NCBI GenBank assembly: GCA_900548185.1
Contig: URJJ01000021.1
Location: forward strand, 1-46,017
Direction: 5' to 3'
Length of the DNA: 46,017 nucleotides
Source of the DNA: an uncultured Opitutales bacterium
Lineage (GTDB): Bacteria > Verrucomicrobiota > Verrucomicrobiia > Opitutales > Intestinicryptomonadaceae
The first letter of the stretch is position 1. Each line of letters begins with the position of its first letter. Shown piece after piece: positions 34,131-43,315 of the stretch. A program made the position numbers and the translations under genes. The notes under the pieces are model-generated. The model did no database searches, had not been told where the DNA came from, and saw only the letters and a list, made by a program, of their open reading frames with translations.

Positions 34131-35661
34131 TGACTGCGAGAGCGTAAAAAATCACGGCCAGAAGCGCGGTCGGGAAGGCCGCCCCGAAAAGCAGGAAAAG
34201 CGGCGAGACCCCGCCTGAAAAATGCTTTGAAAGTATTGAGAGGCCCGCCGGGTTCGGGGCGTTTGCTATGACGGTTAGCCCCCCGCCGATAACAGCCCCG
34301 GAGACCAGCAGGTACTCCTTTGCAGGCCCGAAGTCGGGCACGAGCGTGCCGAGGTATGTTATTGCAGCGTTGTCGTTTACCGCAGTCAGCCCCAGCGAGC
34401 CAATGAACAGGGGAAACTCCCCGAGCCTTGAAAGAATCGGCTCTATCCACCACGCCTGAAGCGTCCCGTGGGTCACGAGGGCGGCCAGGAAAAAGCCCAC
34501 GAGTATGGGCGACTTGAGGTTCATTTCGTACTGGTAGTGGCGCGTGGCCATTATGTAGGCAATGAAAAACAGGAAGCTGAAAACCACCATGGCGGGGTGG
34601 TGCAGCACGAAAACTGTGAACGCGAGGAAGAATATGTGCACGGCGATGACGTACTTCGGCACAAATTCGTCCTCGGTGTCGAGGTTGCATGTGTTTCTGG
34701 CAACTTCCCCCAGCCTGGCGAATTCGCGCCTGAAAAGCAGGAAGTATGAGCCGACGCCCAGGAGTATTCCCGCCACCGCCTTAACCCCGAAATGCTCGAA
34801 CATAAAAGGGGTGCTCCAGCCCCACTTGGAGGCGACCATCAGGACGGGCGGGGCCGCGAAGTGCGTGAGCGTCCCTCCCGCCGATATGGCGACTAGAAGC
34901 AGGCCCAGCGTCGCGTATTTGAGCCTCGGCGACGGCCCGTAGGCGAAGAATTTTTTTGAGAGCAGAAGCGCGCATATGGTTATTGCCGCAGGTTCCGTTA
35001 TGAATGAGCCGAGCAGCGGCCCCACGCATAGAATCGAAATCCACCACGCGCCCGGGGTGGAGCCGCCCGCCCTGGCAAACACGTTTATGATTTTTCCGGA
35101 AAATATTATTATGGGCTTTGTCGCCGCTATGCACATTATGACGATGACAAACATCGGCTCGGTGTACTTTTTTTCAACGAATGCCAGATAGTCCACGTAG
35201 TTTGCCGTGGCCGCCCATCCGCCCATGAACGTCATCCCCGCAAAGAGGGGTATCAGCCATATCCCGAAAATGGCCTCGACTTCGCCCAGAAAGTGGAAGA
35301 GTGTCGCGCGGAAGCTCACGGGAACCATCTTGCCGTGGAGCTTCCCTTCGGCCTCAAGCGACTTGAGCTTTCTGAGGTGCAGCCGCTGGAACCTGTCGCC
35401 CAGAATGTTGAAATAGCGTGCCGCGAAGGTGTGGATTATCGCGAGCAGAAATATGGCGGTTGCGTAGAGGTTGAACGGGTCGTGGGCGGCGCGCTGGCAT
35501 AGGACGCCCCAGATTCCCGCGCCGTCGGGGTCCGCGTATTCCGAGAGGGCGGTGGGGTACCTCACGTTCACTATCTCATCCGCGCCGTAGGCGGAGGCCA
35601 TCATGCCTCCGGCAAACAGCGCCGCTGCGGCTAAAAAGGCGGTCTTCAGCGATTTTTTCAT
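34123..35661 (-). CDS. Putative Na+/H+ antiporter
   Basis: 512-residue membrane protein with a signal-like first helix (MKKSLKTAFLAAAALFAGGMMASAYG) and about 10-12 further hydrophobic segments. TEPAAITICALLLSKKFF, SAGGTLTHFAAPPVLMVA and AVNDNAAITYLGTLVPDFG resemble the conserved half-repeats of the putative Na+/H+ antiporter family (Na_H_antiport_3), related to NhaD/ArsB-type carriers. It is the first gene of a unit whose next gene overlaps it by 8 bases. A possible promoter (TTGTAA-16-TAAAGT) lies about 15-45 bases upstream. Ion specificity is not shown by sequence. Confidence 0.85.
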   Translation of the reverse strand: MKKSLKTAFLAAAALFAGGMMASAYGADEIVNVRYPTALSEYADPDGAGIWGVLCQRAAHDPFNLYATAIFLLAIIHTFAARYFNILGDRFQRLHLRKLKSLEAEGKLHGKMVPVSFRATLFHFLGEVEAIFGIWLIPLFAGMTFMGGWAATANYVDYLAFVEKKYTEPMFVIVIMCIAATKPIIIFSGKIINVFARAGGSTPGAWWISILCVGPLLGSFITEPAAITICALLLSKKFFAYGPSPRLKYATLGLLLVAISAGGTLTHFAAPPVLMVASKWGWSTPFMFEHFGVKAVAGILLGVGSYFLLFRREFARLGEVARNTCNLDTEDEFVPKYVIAVHIFFLAFTVFVLHHPAMVVFSFLFFIAYIMATRHYQYEMNLKSPILVGFFLAALVTHGTLQAWWIEPILSRLGEFPLFIGSLGLTAVNDNAAITYLGTLVPDFGPAKEYLLVSGAVIGGGLTVIANAPNPAGLSILSKHFSGGVSPLFLLFGAAFPTALLAVIFYALAVNG

Positions 35662-35794
35662 TGTTTTACCCGGAACTTTACATCGGTCCGGCCCGATTAC
35701 AAGTTTAATAGGGAATGCCCTGTGGACGGATATTTTTTTGATGCGCCCCGCCCGGGCAGCCCCATGCGCCGCCCCCGGGGCCCCGCGCGGCCGC

Positions 35795-36409
35795 CTAGCC
35801 TCTCCCCGTCTCCGGGAGTTTTTTTGCAGGGAGCGCCGAGGAGGCCGCGCATGGGGCGCTGTCTTGCGCAGTTTGCGACCTCTTTTTTCTGCGGGCGGCC
35901 TTTCGGCGTTTTTCCATGCGGCTTGCGAGCGCGTATGAGGCCGCGTAGGCCGCCGGGGCCGCCACAGCTATGGCGGCGAGGCTGCCTATCATCACAGGGA
36001 GGCCGATGTCGCCTGCAATGAAGTCGAAGCTGTTTTTAAGGAGCGACCCGAGGCTCGAATCCTCGGCAAAGAGCGCCTTGGCCCTCTCCAGGAAAAGCGA
36101 AAACGTCATGGCGCTTCCGCCAAGCATCTTCTGGCCTGCAATATAGAAGCCGTAGGCGAAAAACGGCGTCGTAAACGGGTTTGATATGAAAGTCCAGGCG
36201 CACGATATTACGAGGCTGAAGCGCGTCGCCTTCCAGCGGCGCAGGACGAGCCACAGCAAAAAGCAGAGGTAAGCCTGCCCGAACATCGGAAGCAGCCCGA
36301 AGCCTATCCCGACTGCGGTGCTCAGCGCCAGGTACGGGGGGGAATGGATGCGGCTGCGGAACGGGTCTATTATTTTCCGCTTCAGGGATGTCGCGAATTT
36401 TCTCATCAA
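35795..36409 (-). CDS. DUF2062 membrane protein
   Basis: 204 residues. The N-terminal basic segment (FATSLKRKIIDPF) is followed by SPPYLALSTAVGIGFGLLPMFGQ, then helices with the conserved SNPFTTPFFAYGFYIAG block of DUF2062. A further membrane span is near residues 135-165. The tail is strongly basic (RMEKRRKAARRKKR) and ends in an Ala/Pro-rich stretch. The family is a conserved small inner-membrane protein of unknown role, sometimes fused to glycosyltransferases. It lies just beyond the secA terminator, so it is probably transcribed separately. An MM start makes residue 1 ambiguous by one. Confidence 0.85.
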   Translation of the reverse strand: MMRKFATSLKRKIIDPFRSRIHSPPYLALSTAVGIGFGLLPMFGQAYLCFLLWLVLRRWKATRFSLVISCAWTFISNPFTTPFFAYGFYIAGQKMLGGSAMTFSLFLERAKALFAEDSSLGSLLKNSFDFIAGDIGLPVMIGSLAAIAVAAPAAYAASYALASRMEKRRKAARRKKRSQTAQDSAPCAASSALPAKKLPETGRG

Positions 36410-36423
36410 AACTGCCTTATCGT

Positions 36424-36464
36424 AAAAAAATGCGCGCGCCGGAAGCGCTTTTCCGGAGCGCGCG
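36424..36464 (-). terminator. secA terminator
   Basis: Minus-strand hairpin of 12 pairs with one mismatch (GC-alternating base, CCGGAA/TTCCGG top, 6-base loop), followed after one A by seven T residues (plus A at 36424-36430). It begins 5 bases past the secA stop. Confidence 0.9.
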
Positions 36465-36469
36465 GCGGT

Positions 36470-39250
36470 TCAGGCGATTTTTGCGCGCCTTTTTGCGTAT
36501 GCGTCCCTGATTTTTGCAAGCAGGGCGCCCATCGACTCCCGGGAGTCGGAGACCCTGAAGAGGTTCGAGCAGGCCGCCGAGCGGATGTCCCCGAGAAGCT
36601 CCCTGAAGGAGTTGAACGCCTCTATCTTGTATTCGTTCAGAGGGTCTTTCTGGGCGTATCCGCGCAGGTATATGGCGTTGCGCAGGTCCTCCATGCGCGT
36701 TATGTGGTCCCGCCACTGCGAGTCTATGGCATCCAGAAGAAGGAAGCGCTCTATCTTTTCGGAGTTTTCCGGGCCTTCAATCCCGCGCTTTTCCTCCAGG
36801 AGTGAGAGGATTTCCCCGCAGAGGGATTCTGCGATTTCCCGCCTTCCCAGCCCCGCGAGCTTGTCCGGGTCCGGCATGACGGGAAAGGTCATTGCTGCCC
36901 TCTCACAGAGGCGCGAAAGGTCCTCCCTTGAAATTGCCTGGTCGGCTGGCAGGGAGGATTCCACTTCTTCTGCCACCTCCTCGCGCACTAGCGCCGCTGT
37001 CTTTTCTCGCATGTCGGCGGACATCGCCTCGGCCCGCATGGCGTACACCACTTCGCGCTGCCTGTTTGCGGAGTCGTCGAATTGCAGGAGGCGCTTTCTC
37101 ACCGAGTAGTTCTCGCCCTCGACCTTCTTCTGGGCGCGGGCTATTATGCGGCCGAATATGGGGTGCGAGAAGGCGCATCCGTCGCGGTGCTTTGTGGCTA
37201 TCACCTTTGATAGCACGCTCGTGTCGGCGTGAAGCCTCAGGAGGTCGTCTTCAAGCGACACTATAAAAAGGCTCTCCCCCGGGTCGCCCTGGCGCGCGCA
37301 CCTGCCGATGAGCTGCCTGTCCACGCGGCTCGATTCGTGGTGCTCGGTGCCGATTACAAGCAGGCCCCCGAGTTCGGCGACGCCGCTTCCAAGCTTTATG
37401 TCGGTGCCGCGCCCCGCCATGTTTGTGGCTATTGTCACGGCGCCGGGCTCGCCCGCGCGGGCGACTATTTCGGCCTCCCTTGCGTTGTTTTTCGCATTCA
37501 GGACGCAGTGCGGGACCCCGGCCATTTTCAGGAGCCTCGAAAGCAGCTCCGAATCCTCCACGGAGGATGTGCCCACCAGCACCGGCTGGCCGCGCGCGTG
37601 GGCCTTCCTTATGACGGAGCTTGCGGCCTGGTATTTTTCGCGCCGGGTCTTGTATATGAGGTCCGGGAGGTCCTTTCTGCGGCACGGCGCGTTTGTGGGT
37701 ATGGACATCACGTTTAGCTTGTATATGTCGGAAAACTCGGAGGCTTCGCTTTCGGCGGTCCCGGTCATGCCGGCGAGCTTTGCGTACATGCGGAAGTAGT
37801 TCTGGATGCTGACTGTGGCGTAGGTCTTGTTTTCGTTTTCTATTTCCACACGCTCCTTTGCCTCGACCGCCTGGTGGAGGCCGTCGCTCCAGCGCCGACC
37901 TTCCATCACGCGCCCCGTGTTCCTGTCGATTATCTCGACTTTCCCGCCGGAGACGATGTATTCCACGTCGCGCTCGTAGAGCGAGTAGGCGCGCAGGAGC
38001 TGGGAGAGGGCGTGTATGCGTTCGGCGATTTTTGAATACTCCTTCTGCACGGCGATTTTTGCCCTGAATTTCTCCCTCGGCCCGAGGCCCATGGCTTCCG
38101 CCTCCGCGAGCATTTCGGCGAGGTCGGGGAGGACGAACGCGTAGCTGTCGGCCGGGGACAGCTCCCTGCGCCCCTTTTCGGTGAGGTCGCTTTGCTGGTC
38201 CTTTTCGTCTATCGTGTAATAGAGCCTCTCCTTGAGGGCGTAGGCTTTTTGCCGGTTGAAGTCGGCCGCCATCTCAAGCTCGAAGTCCGCCAGTTTGCGG
38301 CCGAGAAGCCCGCTTTCTGCAAGCTGGCGCAGGACGCGGTTGCGGGGCATGCCCTTTTTTACAAGCCACAGGCTTTCGAGGGTTTCTGCGGTTATTTTCG
38401 AGCCGGACTTGACCGCGCGCGAGGCGTCGCTTGCCAGGGCGTTGCACATTTTGTGCTGGAGCGACACAAGAGCCTCTATGGCGGGCCTCAGCTCCGTATA
38501 GACGCTCGGCTCCTCGTCGAAGTCCGGGCCGGAAATTATAAGCGGCGTCCGCGCCTCGTCTATGAGAACCGAGTCCGCCTCGTCGACGAGGCAGAAGTGG
38601 AAGCCGCGCTGGACCTGTTCTTCGGGGGTGCGCGCCATGGAGTTGTCGCGCAGGTAGTCGAAGCCGAATTCGCTCGCCGTTCCGTAGGTGATGTCGCACA
38701 TGTACGCCCGCCTCTTTTCCTCCGCGCTCTGCGAGGCGCATACGCATGAGGCGGAAAGGCCGAGCATGGAGTAGAGGTTGCCCATCCACTGGGAGTCCCT
38801 CATGGCCAGGTATTCGTTCACTGTCGCGATGTGGCAGCCCAGGCCGGAAAGGGCGTTCAGGTAGGCGGGCAGGGTGGCGACAAGCGTCTTCCCCTCGCCG
38901 GTTGCGATTTCCGCCACCATGTTTTTGTGCAGGGCGATTCCGCCGATGAGCTGGACGTCGTAGTGGACCATGTCCCAGGTCTGCGGGTGCCCGAGGACGT
39001 CGAACGTGCGCCCGCACATGCGCCGCGCCGCGTTTTTTACAAGGGCGTATGCCTCCGGGAGGATTGAGTCGAGGCTCTCGCCGCGCGCGGCGCGGGCAGC
39101 AAATTCGGCGGTCTTTTTGGGCAGGTCCGAATCTTCGAGGGAGCGGTAGGACTCCTCTATTGCGTTTATCTTTGCGACGGTTTTTTTCGCGGACTTATGG
39201 AAGCGGCCGTATTTGTAGCCGCCAAGAAATTTTGATATTACAGATGACAT
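36470..39250 (-). CDS. secA: Preprotein translocase ATPase SecA
   Basis: 926-residue motor that drives unfolded preproteins through SecYEG. Walker A is ATGEGKT at 116-122; DEAD (223-226) begins the Walker B/IRA block VDEADSVLIDEARTPLIISG. A preprotein cross-linking domain follows, then the second helicase lobe (MTGTAESEASEF, VLVGTSSVEDSELL, NMAGRGTDIKLG, GRCARQGDPGES). Last is the helical scaffold and wing domain, ending with WRDHITRMEDLRNAIYLRGYAQKDPLNEYK. The protein stops at AKIRDAYAKRRAKIA, without the Cys-rich zinc (SEC-C) tail that binds SecB, as in several lineages lacking SecB. GRTFDVLGHPQTWDMVHYDVQLIGG is a slightly divergent version of the usual MRHFDVQ block. Confidence 0.97.
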   Translation of the reverse strand: MSSVISKFLGGYKYGRFHKSAKKTVAKINAIEESYRSLEDSDLPKKTAEFAARAARGESLDSILPEAYALVKNAARRMCGRTFDVLGHPQTWDMVHYDVQLIGGIALHKNMVAEIATGEGKTLVATLPAYLNALSGLGCHIATVNEYLAMRDSQWMGNLYSMLGLSASCVCASQSAEEKRRAYMCDITYGTASEFGFDYLRDNSMARTPEEQVQRGFHFCLVDEADSVLIDEARTPLIISGPDFDEEPSVYTELRPAIEALVSLQHKMCNALASDASRAVKSGSKITAETLESLWLVKKGMPRNRVLRQLAESGLLGRKLADFELEMAADFNRQKAYALKERLYYTIDEKDQQSDLTEKGRRELSPADSYAFVLPDLAEMLAEAEAMGLGPREKFRAKIAVQKEYSKIAERIHALSQLLRAYSLYERDVEYIVSGGKVEIIDRNTGRVMEGRRWSDGLHQAVEAKERVEIENENKTYATVSIQNYFRMYAKLAGMTGTAESEASEFSDIYKLNVMSIPTNAPCRRKDLPDLIYKTRREKYQAASSVIRKAHARGQPVLVGTSSVEDSELLSRLLKMAGVPHCVLNAKNNAREAEIVARAGEPGAVTIATNMAGRGTDIKLGSGVAELGGLLVIGTEHHESSRVDRQLIGRCARQGDPGESLFIVSLEDDLLRLHADTSVLSKVIATKHRDGCAFSHPIFGRIIARAQKKVEGENYSVRKRLLQFDDSANRQREVVYAMRAEAMSADMREKTAALVREEVAEEVESSLPADQAISREDLSRLCERAAMTFPVMPDPDKLAGLGRREIAESLCGEILSLLEEKRGIEGPENSEKIERFLLLDAIDSQWRDHITRMEDLRNAIYLRGYAQKDPLNEYKIEAFNSFRELLGDIRSAACSNLFRVSDSRESMGALLAKIRDAYAKRRAKIA

Positions 39251-39389
39251 TGCTTTGAAATTTTTTGCGTTTCGGCCTCCCCCGCCTGCTGCGGGCTGCG
39301 GCCTTTGCTGTACGGCCCCGCGCCGGCCTTTCGGGCGTCGGGGCGGATATGCCTGGCGGCGGCGCGGGGCCGCCGGGAGCCAAAAAATT

Positions 39390-39788
39390 TCAAATTATGA
39401 GGCGCACGCCGTTTTCCGGGCGGCGGGAATGGGGCATTTGGAAGTCGCGTTTTGGAAGTATCTCAAGCACCGGGGCAAAGCATGCGGGGGCGCCGCCCAG
39501 GGCGCAGTCCGCTGCCGGGGACGAGGCGTGAAAGTCGGCCTGCTTTTTCTTTTCGGCGCCGTGGCGGGCCTTGGAGGATGCGCTGGACTGCCGCGCGGAA
39601 TCCGCAGTGTCGGCGGCCGCAAGCGGCGCCCGGATTCCGCGCAGGGCCCCGGCTCCGCATCCGCCGCGGTGCTCCCCGAGGGCCGCGGCCACGCCCCTTG
39701 CGAGCGAATCGAAGCCGGCCTGCCCCCCGCCGGTAAAGGCGTTGAGAAGGAATAGCAAAACAACCAGGCCTGCCGCAAATAAGCGCAT
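39390..39788 (-). CDS. Hypothetical small exported protein upstream of secA
   Basis: 132 residues, unrecognised. The N-terminal MRLFAAGLVVLLFLLNAFTGGGQA is a plausible signal peptide or anchor. The rest is Ala/Arg/Ser-rich with two nearby cysteines (CALGGAPACF). Low-complexity composition weakens the case, and GC-rich DNA easily gives open frames in other phases. It is supported by a TTGACA promoter-like site at the right distance upstream. The secA start lies 139 bases downstream on the same strand. Confidence 0.45.
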   Translation of the reverse strand: MRLFAAGLVVLLFLLNAFTGGGQAGFDSLARGVAAALGEHRGGCGAGALRGIRAPLAAADTADSARQSSASSKARHGAEKKKQADFHASSPAADCALGGAPACFAPVLEILPKRDFQMPHSRRPENGVRLII

Positions 39789-39803
39789 ATAAATTCTAAT
39801 CGC

Positions 39804-39832
39804 AAGATTTCAGAAATACCCAAGCCTGTCAA
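39804..39832 (-). promoter_or_regulatory. Candidate promoter upstream of small exported protein/secA
   Basis: Minus strand: TTGACA (39827-39832), 17-base spacer, AATCTT (39804-39809). The ATG at 39788 follows 15 bases later. Confidence 0.4.
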
Positions 39833-39876
39833 ACCGTATTCTGCCCGTCCGCGCCGCCGCTCCAAAAAAAAGACGG

Positions 39877-39908
39877 TTGACGCGCCGCCCGCGCCCCCCT
39901 TTTATATC
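39877..39908 (+). promoter_or_regulatory. Candidate promoter of ClC gene
   Basis: TTGACG (39877-39882), then TTATAT at 39902-39907 (19-base spacing) or TATATC at 39903-39908 (20). The preferred ATG at 39930 lies about 22 bases further on. Confidence 0.4.
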
Positions 39909-39929
39909 GGGCCTTATTTGGGCCGGAGC

Positions 39930-41705
39930 ATGAATGCGTTTTCCAAAGGCCGTTTTGCCAGGGTAGTTTCCGCCGCGAACCGCGACAGGCGGTTTCTGCT
40001 TTTGTGCGCCGCAGTGGGCGCGGTCGGGGGCCTCATTGCAATAGCCTTCCACCTCGCAATAACCGTCATGTTTGACTGGGTGTGGCGCCTCGGCGGGGCG
40101 TTCGGCGGGCAGTACAGGATTTTCATAATGCCCCTCATGCCCGCCCTCGGCGGCCTGATTGTCGGGATTTGCGTAAACACCTTTGCCTCCGCCGCCCGAG
40201 GGGGAGGCATCCCGCAGACAAAGGCGGCCTTCTTCAACCGCTTCGGATTCTTCAGGCTCTCGGACATCGCCTATCGTTTCGTATTCAGCTCTATATTCTG
40301 CGGCTCCGGCAACTCGGCCGGGCGCGAGGGGCCGACCGTGCACCTTTGCGCCGCGTCCGCGTCGGTTCTCGCGCAGAAGTTCGGGTTTTCAAAGCAGGGC
40401 GTGCAGGCTTCCGTGCCCGTGGGGATAGGGGCGGGCATATCGGCCTCGTTCAACGCCCCCCTTTCGGCCGTGAGCTTCGTTTTTGAGGAGCTTTTCGGGG
40501 GCTTTGAAAATTCCAAGTCGGCGGGGGGCCTCATAATAGCCGTCGTCGTGGCTGCCGCCCTTTCGAGGGTAATTCTCGGGGAAAACCCTGTGGTGCCGGT
40601 GCCTTACACGGAATTCCACACCGGATGGTGGATGTTCGTGTGCGTCCCGATAGGCGTTGCAGCCGGGCTTTCGGGGCACCTGTTCACATCGGGAATACTG
40701 AAGCTCAGGGCGGCGTCGAGGGATTCGTTTAAAATGCCGAAGTTCCTGCTGCCCGCTGCCGGCGGCCTCGTCGTCGGGATTCTCGCCACGGCGGCATACT
40801 GCATGAGCGGCTGGAATTCCGTGTTCAGCATCGGCTACAACTCCCTTGTGCCGGCATTTGAAGGCAGGATAGCCCTGGGGGTAATGCTGACGCTTTTCGC
40901 CTTCAAGTTCGTATGCACTCTCATAAACTACGCCATGGGCGGAAGCGGGGGCATGTTCTCGGGCGTGATAGTGATAGGCGGGATGCTGGGCGGCTCGTTC
41001 GGCGGCGTGATGTGCGCGGTTTTCGGGCTTGACGGCTCCATAGTGGGTGCCTGCCTGATGCTGGGCATGGGCGCCTGCCTGGCCTCGATGGTGAGGTGCC
41101 CCATAACTTCCATAGTCATGATTTTCGAGCTCACCCTGAATTATTCCCTCATCCTTCCAATACTGGTTGGAAACGCCATTTCCTACTTCATCGCAACGCG
41201 CCTCTCCCCGGTCGGCGTCTATGACTCGATACTGCTTCAGGACGGCATTTCGCTGAAGAAAATGACCGCCTACCGAGGCCAGCGCGACTGGGCGATGCTG
41301 CCCGTTGCCGCAATCATGACTTTCGGGGTGGAGAGCGTCGGCTCCGGCGAGAGGGCGTCCGAGGCCCTTGCCCGCATATCCGCGTCGGGCTCGCGCCACA
41401 GGGCCTATCCTGTGCTGGCGCCGGACGGGGAATACATGGGCTTTGCGCACCTCTCTGCGATTTCGGCGCCGGAAAACGCCGGCCGCCCATGCTCGGAGCT
41501 GGTGTCCGTCCCCCCGGAAATCCGCGTTTCGCCCGACGCTTCCATACGGGATGCCGCCAACTATCTTATTGAAAAGGACGTTCTCGAAACCGCCGTGGTG
41601 AGCCCCCGGGCGCCCGGCAGGCTGGCCGGAATGGTCACGCTCCACGACATAGCAAGGCAGCAGAACGCGTCGTCGAACTTTCTCGGCGCCTCGTCGCGCT
41701 TTTGA
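39930..41705 (+). CDS. ClC-family chloride channel/antiporter with CBS domains
   Basis: 591-residue ClC protein. GSGNSAGREGPT (about 125-136) contains the filter GREGP with the gating Glu133. GIGAGISASFNAPLSAVSFVFEE and GSGGMFSGVIVIGGMLGG match the second and third selectivity blocks. About 18 alpha-helical segments are followed by a cytosolic CBS pair (about 460-580). The presence of the gating Glu fits either a Cl-/H+ antiporter or a channel. The ATG at 39930 is preceded closely by GGAG; an in-frame TTG four codons earlier is less likely. mazG follows after 72 bases. Confidence 0.93.
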   Translation: MNAFSKGRFARVVSAANRDRRFLLLCAAVGAVGGLIAIAFHLAITVMFDWVWRLGGAFGGQYRIFIMPLMPALGGLIVGICVNTFASAARGGGIPQTKAAFFNRFGFFRLSDIAYRFVFSSIFCGSGNSAGREGPTVHLCAASASVLAQKFGFSKQGVQASVPVGIGAGISASFNAPLSAVSFVFEELFGGFENSKSAGGLIIAVVVAAALSRVILGENPVVPVPYTEFHTGWWMFVCVPIGVAAGLSGHLFTSGILKLRAASRDSFKMPKFLLPAAGGLVVGILATAAYCMSGWNSVFSIGYNSLVPAFEGRIALGVMLTLFAFKFVCTLINYAMGGSGGMFSGVIVIGGMLGGSFGGVMCAVFGLDGSIVGACLMLGMGACLASMVRCPITSIVMIFELTLNYSLILPILVGNAISYFIATRLSPVGVYDSILLQDGISLKKMTAYRGQRDWAMLPVAAIMTFGVESVGSGERASEALARISASGSRHRAYPVLAPDGEYMGFAHLSAISAPENAGRPCSELVSVPPEIRVSPDASIRDAANYLIEKDVLETAVVSPRAPGRLAGMVTLHDIARQQNASSNFLGASSRF

Positions 41706-41777
41706 TGCCGGCGCGTTTTTCGGGCCTGGCATTTTCGCTTGCATTCGCGCAAAATAGGGGAATCCTTTCATCGCATT

Positions 41778-42416
41778 ATGGAAAGCGCCGACAGACTAAA
41801 GGACATTATAAAACGGCTGCGCGCCCCCGACGGCTGCCCCTGGGACCGCGAACAGACGCACGACTCCATCCGGGGGCACCTCGTCGAGGAGTGCGCCGAA
41901 TTTCTGGACGCAGTGGATGCCGGCAACTATCCCAACATGTGCGAGGAGCTGGGGGACATCCTCATGCACGTCATGCTCCACGCCGAAATCGCCTCGGAGG
42001 AGGGCATGTTCGACTTTGACGACGTGGCCCGGGGGCTCGCGGACAAGCTCGTGCGCCGCCATCCCCACGTGTTCGGGGACGCCTCCGCATCCAGCCCCGG
42101 CGACGTCGTGAAAATCTGGAAGGACGTGAAGGCGTCGGAAAAAAAGACCCGCCCCAAGTCCGAAAATTTCTGGGAGAACATGCCTCGCGAACTGTCCGCG
42201 CTCAGGAAGGCGAGGGACGCGGCAAAGCACATAGAGGCTTCTGCGGAGGCCGCCGCCGCCGAGCCTCCGGCTGAGCCTTCGCCCGAGTGGGAGTGCGGCA
42301 GGGCCCTGTACGGCATCGTCGCCAAATATTCGGCGATGGGGGTTGAGCCGGAGGGCGCGCTGCGCGACTATTTGAAGCGTCTCAGAACCTTTTCCGACCC
42401 CTCCTTCGGGGGCTGA
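41778..42416 (+). CDS. mazG: MazG nucleoside triphosphate pyrophosphohydrolase
   Basis: 212-residue all-alpha NTP pyrophosphatase that hydrolyses (d)NTPs to NMP and PPi, clearing noncanonical nucleotides. CPWDREQTHDSI opens the first MazG domain; metal ligands are in EEcxE (E37, E38, E41) and EExxD (E56, E57, D60). The second half retains a partial MazG fold with an Ala/Glu-rich spacer (about 160-180), so it is shorter than the two-domain E. coli protein (about 263 residues). The ATG at 41778 is chosen for the family N-terminus (RLKDIIKRLRAPDGCPWD); upstream in-frame sequence is not conserved-looking. The next gene begins 9 bases after the stop. Confidence 0.93.
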   Translation: MESADRLKDIIKRLRAPDGCPWDREQTHDSIRGHLVEECAEFLDAVDAGNYPNMCEELGDILMHVMLHAEIASEEGMFDFDDVARGLADKLVRRHPHVFGDASASSPGDVVKIWKDVKASEKKTRPKSENFWENMPRELSALRKARDAAKHIEASAEAAAAEPPAEPSPEWECGRALYGIVAKYSAMGVEPEGALRDYLKRLRTFSDPSFGG

Positions 42417-42425
42417 AGGGCGGCC

Positions 42426-43193
42426 ATGTTCCCGGGGGCGTTTGGCGGGCTTTTTACGCGCGGGGGGCGCGGGGGCCCGGCGCGGCTTGAAATTTCGCAC
42501 GGCGGAAGGCGCGAGGTCGTTTCCGTAAAGGCCGTCCGCCGCTCGGGGATGCGCAACATTTCCATGAGGGTTTCCGGGCCGGGCAGCCTGTCGGTTTCCG
42601 CGCCCCGGTGGGTGTCCGATGCGGAGGTGGAGGGCTTTGTGAGGTCGAACGCCGAATGGATATTCGGGCAGCTCGACTCGCTTCCGCAGCCGATTGCGCT
42701 TTCGGAGCGGTTCTTGCGCAGCCCGCGCATATTCGTGGAGGGGAATGCCCTCGATGTCGAGTTCGCCCATTCTTCCGGCCCCGGATTCTGGGTGGAGGAC
42801 GCCGCGCGGGGCAGGCTGGTGCTTGCCTTCGACGGGGGGAGGGGCGGGGCCCTGGAGGCGCTTTTCGTGCGCTACGCCCGCGGAGCCATCCCCCGCACGG
42901 TGCGGCGCGTTGCTGCTGAACTCTCGCTCGTTCCGGGGCCTGTGAGCGTGCGCAACCAGCGCGGCAGGTGGGCGTCGCGCTCGTCGAGCGGGGCCATGTC
43001 CTTCAACTGGAGGGTCGCGCTCCTTGACTGGGAGCTTCAAAAATACATAGTGCTCCACGAGTTTGCGCATGCGGAATTCATGGACCACTCCGTTTCGTTC
43101 TGGATATGCCTAAACCGCATGATGCCAGGTGCCAGGGGCGTTGACAGGAGGCTTTCGCGCGACGGGGCGGAGGTTATGCGCGTGGGGCGCTGA
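42426..43193 (+). CDS. YgjP-like metallo-hydrolase (DUF45/SprT-like)
   Basis: 255 residues. The C-terminal HEFAHAEFMDHSVSFW (HEFAH at 211-215, third ligand H221) is the signature of YgjP/WLM-type zinc metallopeptidases. It is preceded by the family block RNQRGRWASRSSSGAMSFNWRVAL. The N-terminal part forms the beta-rich lead domain (VRRSGMRNISMRV). Bacterial members include UTP pyrophosphatase-type YgjP proteins; the local substrate is unknown. It lies 9 bases behind mazG, so a shared nucleotide-housekeeping role is possible (inference). GAAGGG upstream is a good ribosome site. Confidence 0.9.
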   Translation: MFPGAFGGLFTRGGRGGPARLEISHGGRREVVSVKAVRRSGMRNISMRVSGPGSLSVSAPRWVSDAEVEGFVRSNAEWIFGQLDSLPQPIALSERFLRSPRIFVEGNALDVEFAHSSGPGFWVEDAARGRLVLAFDGGRGGALEALFVRYARGAIPRTVRRVAAELSLVPGPVSVRNQRGRWASRSSSGAMSFNWRVALLDWELQKYIVLHEFAHAEFMDHSVSFWICLNRMMPGARGVDRRLSRDGAEVMRVGR

Positions 43194-43315
43194 GCCTTGG
43201 CTTCCGGGGGCCGGCCTACGCGCGTGGGGCGTTTTTTTCGACCCGGCCTCCTGCGCATTTTAGCACTGGAAAAATGCGGGTTGATTTTCCCGGGGCCGGG
43301 CGATTTTATTTTATC

